Part shown: piece after piece, positions 7,581 to 9,451 of the stretch
How positions within the stretch are numbered: position 1 is the stretch's first letter
Layout of the letters: each line of letters begins with the position of its first letter
DNA from: Bacteroidales bacterium
GTDB taxonomy: Bacteria; Bacteroidota; Bacteroidia; Bacteroidales; Muribaculaceae
Reading direction: 5' to 3'
DNA length: 9,451 nucleotides
Assembly (NCBI GenBank): GCA_004557195.1
Contig: SFER01000082.1
Span: 1 to 9,451 of the forward strand
Notes under the pieces: model-generated
Database searches by the model: none
The model's input: only the letters and a program-made list of their open reading frames with translations
Told to the model about the DNA's origin: nothing
Program-made: the position numbers and the translations under genes

Positions 7581-8030
7581 TCAAATCACATTATGCCTAT
7601 CCACAACCCACCGCAGAAACGACTCTATCGAGGGCTGCATAAGTGGTCCGAAATTCTTATGACTTTGATTCTGCATACTGCCTATCATCCACACCTCATC
7701 AAGCGATTTCTCCACTGTGTAGTAGGCACACGCTTTCTTATCAAGCCGCACAAACACCGCGCCAAAGGCTGCAAGCGGCGCATCTATCGGCTCGGGAAAC
7801 ACATACGCTACCACTACCGAATTGTCATCCACCTTAAACACCTCATGACGCATCTCCTCCCAGTCGAAAGTGAGTCCCGGGTATCTTTCGTCAAAAAATG
7901 TCTTCCAACTATCCACGGCATCCAATATGTGCCAATCCACCTCCCCGGCGTTAATATCATCCACAAGTTGCGGTATCCATTGATACTCAACAAGGTACAA
8001 ATCATCGTGGCGTTTCTTTATATCATCCAT
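7581..8030 (-). CDS. Hypothetical protein, 149 residues
   Basis: I do not recognise this protein. It is acidic, rich in Asp, Trp and aromatic residues, has no signal peptide or membrane segment, and is probably a small cytoplasmic alpha+beta protein. The pattern WKTFFDERYPGLTFDWEEM (residues 42-60), a central strand-rich part (VFKVDDNSVVVAYVF, then AAFGAVFVRLDKKACAYYTVEKS) and WMIGSM suggest a compact fold in which the strands could form a sheet. The ATG at 8030-8028 is the first good start; a weak -7-like TAATTTCG lies upstream on the minus strand at 8063-8056. The stop is 20 bp before the secreted hydrolase start, so the two are probably co-transcribed, but this does not establish a shared function. 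Confidence 0.75.
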   Translation of the reverse strand: MDDIKKRHDDLYLVEYQWIPQLVDDINAGEVDWHILDAVDSWKTFFDERYPGLTFDWEEMRHEVFKVDDNSVVVAYVFPEPIDAPLAAFGAVFVRLDKKACAYYTVEKSLDEVWMIGSMQNQSHKNFGPLMQPSIESFLRWVVDRHNVI

Positions 8031-8209
8031 AATTTCGATATTTATTGTTCACTTGCGAAATTACAAAATTTTTTCCTCAACACCGCATCTTCCCCTCATT
8101 TTATCACCCTTCTATAACCCTCACCCCTTGAAAAAGAAGCCAAAACACCCAGTTTTTGGGGCTTATTAGTTAATTGTTGTTAATAGCAAGCGATTTTATG
8201 CTCAAAAAA

Positions 8210-8225
8210 TATGTTGTACAACATA
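8210..8225. promoter_or_regulatory. 16-bp perfect palindrome, operator-like
   Basis: TATGTTGTACAACATA is a perfect inverted repeat with no spacer. It ends seven bases before the TACCTTTG box at 8233, so it covers the position where the -33 element should be. A dimeric regulator bound here would be expected to block or control transcription of the small RNA candidate downstream. I cannot name the regulator; the half-site ATGTTGT does not match one I know. Confidence 0.65.
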
Positions 8226-8232
8226 AAAACAC

Positions 8233-8240
8233 TACCTTTG
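8233..8240 (+). promoter_or_regulatory. Promoter -7 box of the small RNA candidate
   Basis: TACCTTTG fits the Bacteroidetes -7 consensus TAnnTTTG. Transcription would start at about 8245-8248. The -33 region has no TTTG and is instead occupied by the perfect palindrome at 8210-8225, which suggests a regulated promoter. No protein gene of normal size begins downstream on this strand; the next structures are a hairpin and an intrinsic terminator. Confidence 0.65.
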
Positions 8241-8245
8241 CAATG

Positions 8246-8377
8246 TGTTTTTCATGGTATTAGATTTAAGGTTAAGTAAGATTGGTTGTCGGGATGACAA
8301 CCAACTCTTTAGAAAAGGTTAATTTTTAGGTTTTAGGGTTTATTTGAAATCGATGCTTAGGTAGCATCGATTTTTTT
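8246..8377 (+). ncRNA. Candidate small RNA, about 130 nt
   Basis: A promoter box (8233-8240), a strong internal hairpin and a strong intrinsic terminator delimit a short transcript. The hairpin has a perfect 9-bp stem, TTGGTTGTC at 8282-8290 against GACAACCAA at 8296-8304, with loop GGGAT. Between hairpin and terminator is a single-stranded AU/GU-rich stretch (8305-8346); AAGGTTAA-like strings occur on both sides of the hairpin (8268-8274 and 8315-8322). A 22-codon ORF starts with ATG at 8254 and stops with TAA at 8320-8322, so a leader peptide or dual-function RNA is possible, though the perfect stem argues for RNA structure. I cannot assign it to a named family. The transcription start is estimated from the -7 box. 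Confidence 0.6.
8347..8377 (+). terminator. Intrinsic terminator of the small RNA candidate
   Basis: A perfect 11-bp stem pairs AAATCGATGCT (8347-8357) with AGCATCGATTT (8363-8373) around the loop TAGGT. It runs straight into a tract of seven Ts (8371-8377). Stem, short loop and U-tract are those of a rho-independent terminator on the plus strand. On the minus strand only three As precede the stem as a potential U-run, so it is mainly one-directional. Confidence 0.85.
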
Positions 8378-8416
8378 GTCCCCACACCACCGACTAACAC
8401 CATCGGGCGCAGTGCA

Positions 8417-8570
8417 GCGTCCGCCCCTCCGCCATCGGCGGAGACGATGACCAAAGGCGAGGTAATTCGCCACCCCGGAGGTGGTGGCTGCCGTGCGAAA
8501 CCGGGTATTTCGCCGACCTGGGCGTCGGCGACATGCCCGGACGGCGAGATGCACACAATAATCGCCACCC
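8417..8570. repeat. GC-rich interspersed repeat, copy A (~154 bp)
   Basis: This unit recurs at 8792-8946 with over 90% identity by eye; most differences fall in one 9-nt patch (8460-8468). It contains three inverted repeats: CTCCGCC/GGCGGAG (8427-8443, loop ATC), GCCACC/GGTGGC (8469-8488), and an extended hairpin at 8501-8540 in which CCGGG pairs with CCCGG outside an 8-bp TCGCCGAC/GTCGGCGA stem. Open frames across it on both strands follow the repeat and are not credible genes. It ends directly at the promoter of the duplicated leader module (8573). Confidence 0.85.
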
Positions 8571-8572
8571 AC

Positions 8573-8580
8573 TATCTTTG
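8573..8580 (+). promoter_or_regulatory. Promoter -7 box of the duplicated leader module
   Basis: TATCTTTG followed by CACC is an exact match to the box at 9219-9226 and lies 18 bases before the leader ATG at 8599. It probably was, and may still be, an active promoter, but the reading frame it serves is broken. Confidence 0.5.
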
Positions 8581-8598
8581 CACCAAGAAAAATCAAAA

Positions 8599-8732
8599 AT
8601 GCCTATTGGCCCCATTGGCCCTATAGACCCTATAGAATACAAAAGCAAATGAATCACACCTCGCAGGACATAATCAACGAAAACCTCGAGCACCGCAAGG
8701 CACTCGCCTCACGTGCCACCGCGCGCTGCTAA
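8599..8732 (+). pseudogene. Decayed duplicate of leader peptide and 5' end of the gene at 9292
   Basis: From 8599 to 8717 the sequence aligns without gaps to 9242-9360, with about 13 mismatches in 119 bases (roughly 89% by eye). It carries a leader ORF, MPIGPIGPIDPIEYKSK (8599-8652), whose TGA overlaps the next ATG (8649) as ATGA, exactly as in the intact copy. The second ORF shares the DIINENLE motif and then ALA before ending after 27 codons at the TAA 8730-8732. Similarity stops where a 7-bp hairpin (GCGCTGC/GCAGCGC, 8723-8740) begins, so the rest of the gene has been lost or was never copied. The substitutions include both silent and amino-acid-changing ones, consistent with decay. It is flanked on each side by a copy of the ~155-bp repeat. 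Confidence 0.75.
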
Positions 8733-8745
8733 CGCAGCGCACTCA

Positions 8746-8795
8746 CGCGCCCAAGCGCGTGCCGCTACAAACCTCAGAAAGCCACAGCGTGGCGT
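8746..8795. repeat. 50-bp repeat, copy C1
   Basis: This 50-bp stretch is repeated at 9004-9053 with one mismatch (A at 8771 against G at 9029). It contains a CGCGC-CCAA-GCGCG hairpin, extended to seven pairs here (8744-8761), and GCCAC-AGC-GTGGC (8781-8793). Its last bases run directly into repeat copy B. Confidence 0.85.
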
Positions 8796-8946
8796 CCGCC
8801 CCTCCGCCGTCGGCGGAGACGATGACCAAAGGCGTACATTTCCGCCACCCCGGAGGTGGTGGCAGCCGTGCGTAGCCGGGTATTTCGCCGACCTGGGCGT
8901 CGGCGACATGCCCGGAGCACCGAGATGCACGCAATAATCGCCACCC
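8792..8946. repeat. GC-rich interspersed repeat, copy B (~155 bp)
   Basis: This is the second copy of the unit at 8417-8570. The 40-bp hairpin at 8876-8915 is identical to 8501-8540. In the CTCCGCC/GGCGGAG hairpin the only change is in the loop (GTC instead of ATC), so the stem is preserved. After 8941 the unit appears to restart: the CCACCCCGGAGG string is repeated at 8941-8952 with a variant arm (GGCGGTGGC), then breaks off, giving a third, partial copy to about 8965. Confidence 0.85.
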
Positions 8947-9003
8947 CGGAGGCGGTGGCAGGCCGTCCGCTACCTATAGCTCACGCAGCACCACCGCCAC
9001 ACT

Positions 9004-9053
9004 CGCGCCCAAGCGCGTGCCGCTACAAGCCTCAGAAAGCCACAGCGTGGCGT
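9004..9053. repeat. 50-bp repeat, copy C2
   Basis: This copy is 49/50 identical to 8746-8795. Here it is not followed by the ~155-bp unit but by unique sequence (9054-9218). That stretch holds one further hairpin, GCGTGCC/GGTACGC at 9111-9127 with a single G-T pair, and otherwise nothing I can identify before the promoter at 9219. Confidence 0.85.
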
Positions 9054-9218
9054 GCCCATTCATAACGCTCTTACGCAGTTGAGCGGGGTCGGGCAATAGA
9101 TAGAGAAAATGCGTGCCAAAGGTACGCCCCAAGCCCCCACAATCGCAAATATAGCGTTAAAATCAGGTTAAATCGCCAAAATTGTCGCAATCTGCACGCA
9201 CCCCGCCCAGCCGCGCCC

Positions 9219-9226
9219 TATCTTTG
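9219..9226 (+). promoter_or_regulatory. Promoter -7 box of the leader ORF and the gene at 9292
   Basis: TATCTTTG, followed by CACAAAA, matches the Bacteroidetes -7 consensus and closely resembles the box before the portal-like gene (4765). The leader ATG follows at 9242, so the transcript should begin only about ten bases upstream of it. No good -33 TTTG is visible at the usual spacing. Confidence 0.6.
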
Positions 9227-9241
9227 CACAAAAATACAAAA

Positions 9242-9295
9242 ATGCCCATTGGCCCCATTGGCCCTATTGGCCCTATAGAATACAAAAGCGAATGA
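9242..9295 (+). CDS. Pro-Ile-Gly repeat leader peptide, 17 residues
   Basis: The short ORF encodes MPIGPIGPIGPIEYKSE and ends with TGA at 9293-9295, overlapping the ATG of the next gene (9292) as ATGA. The repeat is a 9-bp unit close to ATTGGCCCY, so gain or loss of units keeps the frame. The same arrangement, with two of 17 residues changed, is found in the duplicate at 8599-8652. This suggests a translated leader coupled to the downstream start. It could instead be a chance frame through a 9-bp microsatellite; the conserved ATGA overlap favours translation but is expected if the duplication is recent. Confidence 0.45.
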   Translation: MPIGPIGPIGPIEYKSE

Positions 9296-9451
9296 ATTTC
9301 ACCCCGCAGGACATAATCAACGAAAACCTCGAGCGCCGCCAAGCACTCGCCACCCGCGCCAACGCCTACGACCCAATCACCGGCGAAGGTTGCTCCGGCG
9401 AGCGCGTCCGCATCGACCTCGCAGCCAGCGCCCACTATGTCCCAAAGGAAA
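9292..9451 (+). CDS. N-terminus of a large protein, possibly phage terminase large-subunit-like; cut by window edge
   Basis: Only the first 53 residues are in the window and the frame is open to the edge. The N-terminus shows DIINENLERRQALA (residues 7-20) and AYDPITGEGCSGERVRIDL (25-43). From memory this opening resembles Bacteroidales proteins whose later part carries a terminase large-subunit ATPase, but the ATPase motifs would lie outside the window, so the function is tentative. The ATG at 9292 is supported by the ATGA overlap with the leader ORF and by the parallel arrangement in the duplicate at 8649. If it is a terminase-like gene it would pair in theme with the portal-like gene at 4807, which has a similar promoter, although three kilobases and two minus-strand genes separate them. 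Confidence 0.55.
   Translation, partial: MNFTPQDIINENLERRQALATRANAYDPITGEGCSGERVRIDLAASAHYVPKE

Noticed and set aside
8136..8165. Imperfect hairpin AAGCCAAAAC...GTTTTTGGGGCTT as a terminator
   Set aside because: The stem has a three-base bulge, the plus strand has no T-tract, and no gene ends next to it on either strand.
8170..8183. TTAA-N6-TTAA as a regulator site
   Set aside because: The halves are only four AT-only bases in AT-rich DNA, which is expected by chance.
8326..8937. Several open frames of 70-100 codons on both strands
   Set aside because: They run through the GC-rich repeats and the terminator, mirror each other between the two copies and have no start context; they are by-products of the repeats.
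8417..9053. CRISPR array
   Set aside because: The repeats are 50 and ~155 bp, irregularly spaced and only two copies each, with no uniform spacers and no cas genes.

Overview
The window looks like a chromosomal stretch from a member of the Bacteroidales, probably Muribaculaceae-like (the family is inferred from overall gene style). The reasons are -7 promoter boxes of the Bacteroidetes type (TAnnTTTG, several as TATCTTTG), no clear Shine-Dalgarno sequences before the genes, and proteins of Bacteroidales type.

Left part (1-4568, minus strand): a compact glycine cleavage operon transcribed right to left: lplA (lipoate-protein ligase), gcvT (aminomethyltransferase), gcvH (lipoyl carrier), gcvPA and gcvPB (the two halves of a split glycine decarboxylase; gcvPB runs off the left edge). 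LplA would lipoylate GcvH on Lys64; GcvPA/PB would decarboxylate glycine onto the lipoyl arm; GcvT would release the methylene group to tetrahydrofolate. Gaps are 12-33 bp, and gcvPA/gcvPB overlap by the four bases ATGA.

Middle part (4569-8030): an AT-rich divergent intergenic region with a 17-bp direct repeat and promoter boxes for both directions. It is followed by a lone plus-strand gene that resembles a P22-type phage portal protein (4807-6219) with no other phage gene beside it. Its stop overlaps the stop of a convergent, secreted alpha/beta hydrolase (6214-7560, minus), which probably shares a transcript with a small unrecognised gene (7581-8030, minus).

Right part (8031-9451): mostly non-coding and richly structured. 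It begins with a candidate small RNA of about 130 nt: a 16-bp palindromic operator-like site, a TACCTTTG promoter box, a 9-bp hairpin and a strong intrinsic terminator. A mosaic of GC-rich repeats full of inverted repeats follows (two copies of a ~155-bp unit, two copies of a 50-bp unit). Embedded in it is a decayed duplicate of the promoter, leader peptide and first codons of the gene that starts intact at 9292 and leaves the window on the right. That gene's N-terminus resembles, from memory, large terminase-like proteins of Bacteroidales. It is preceded by a 17-residue Pro-Ile-Gly repeat leader ORF whose stop overlaps the gene's start as ATGA.

The most notable signals are the isolated portal-like and terminase-like genes, each with its own TATCTTTGCAC promoter; the duplicated leader/5' module; the structured repeat mosaic; and the operator-controlled small RNA candidate.
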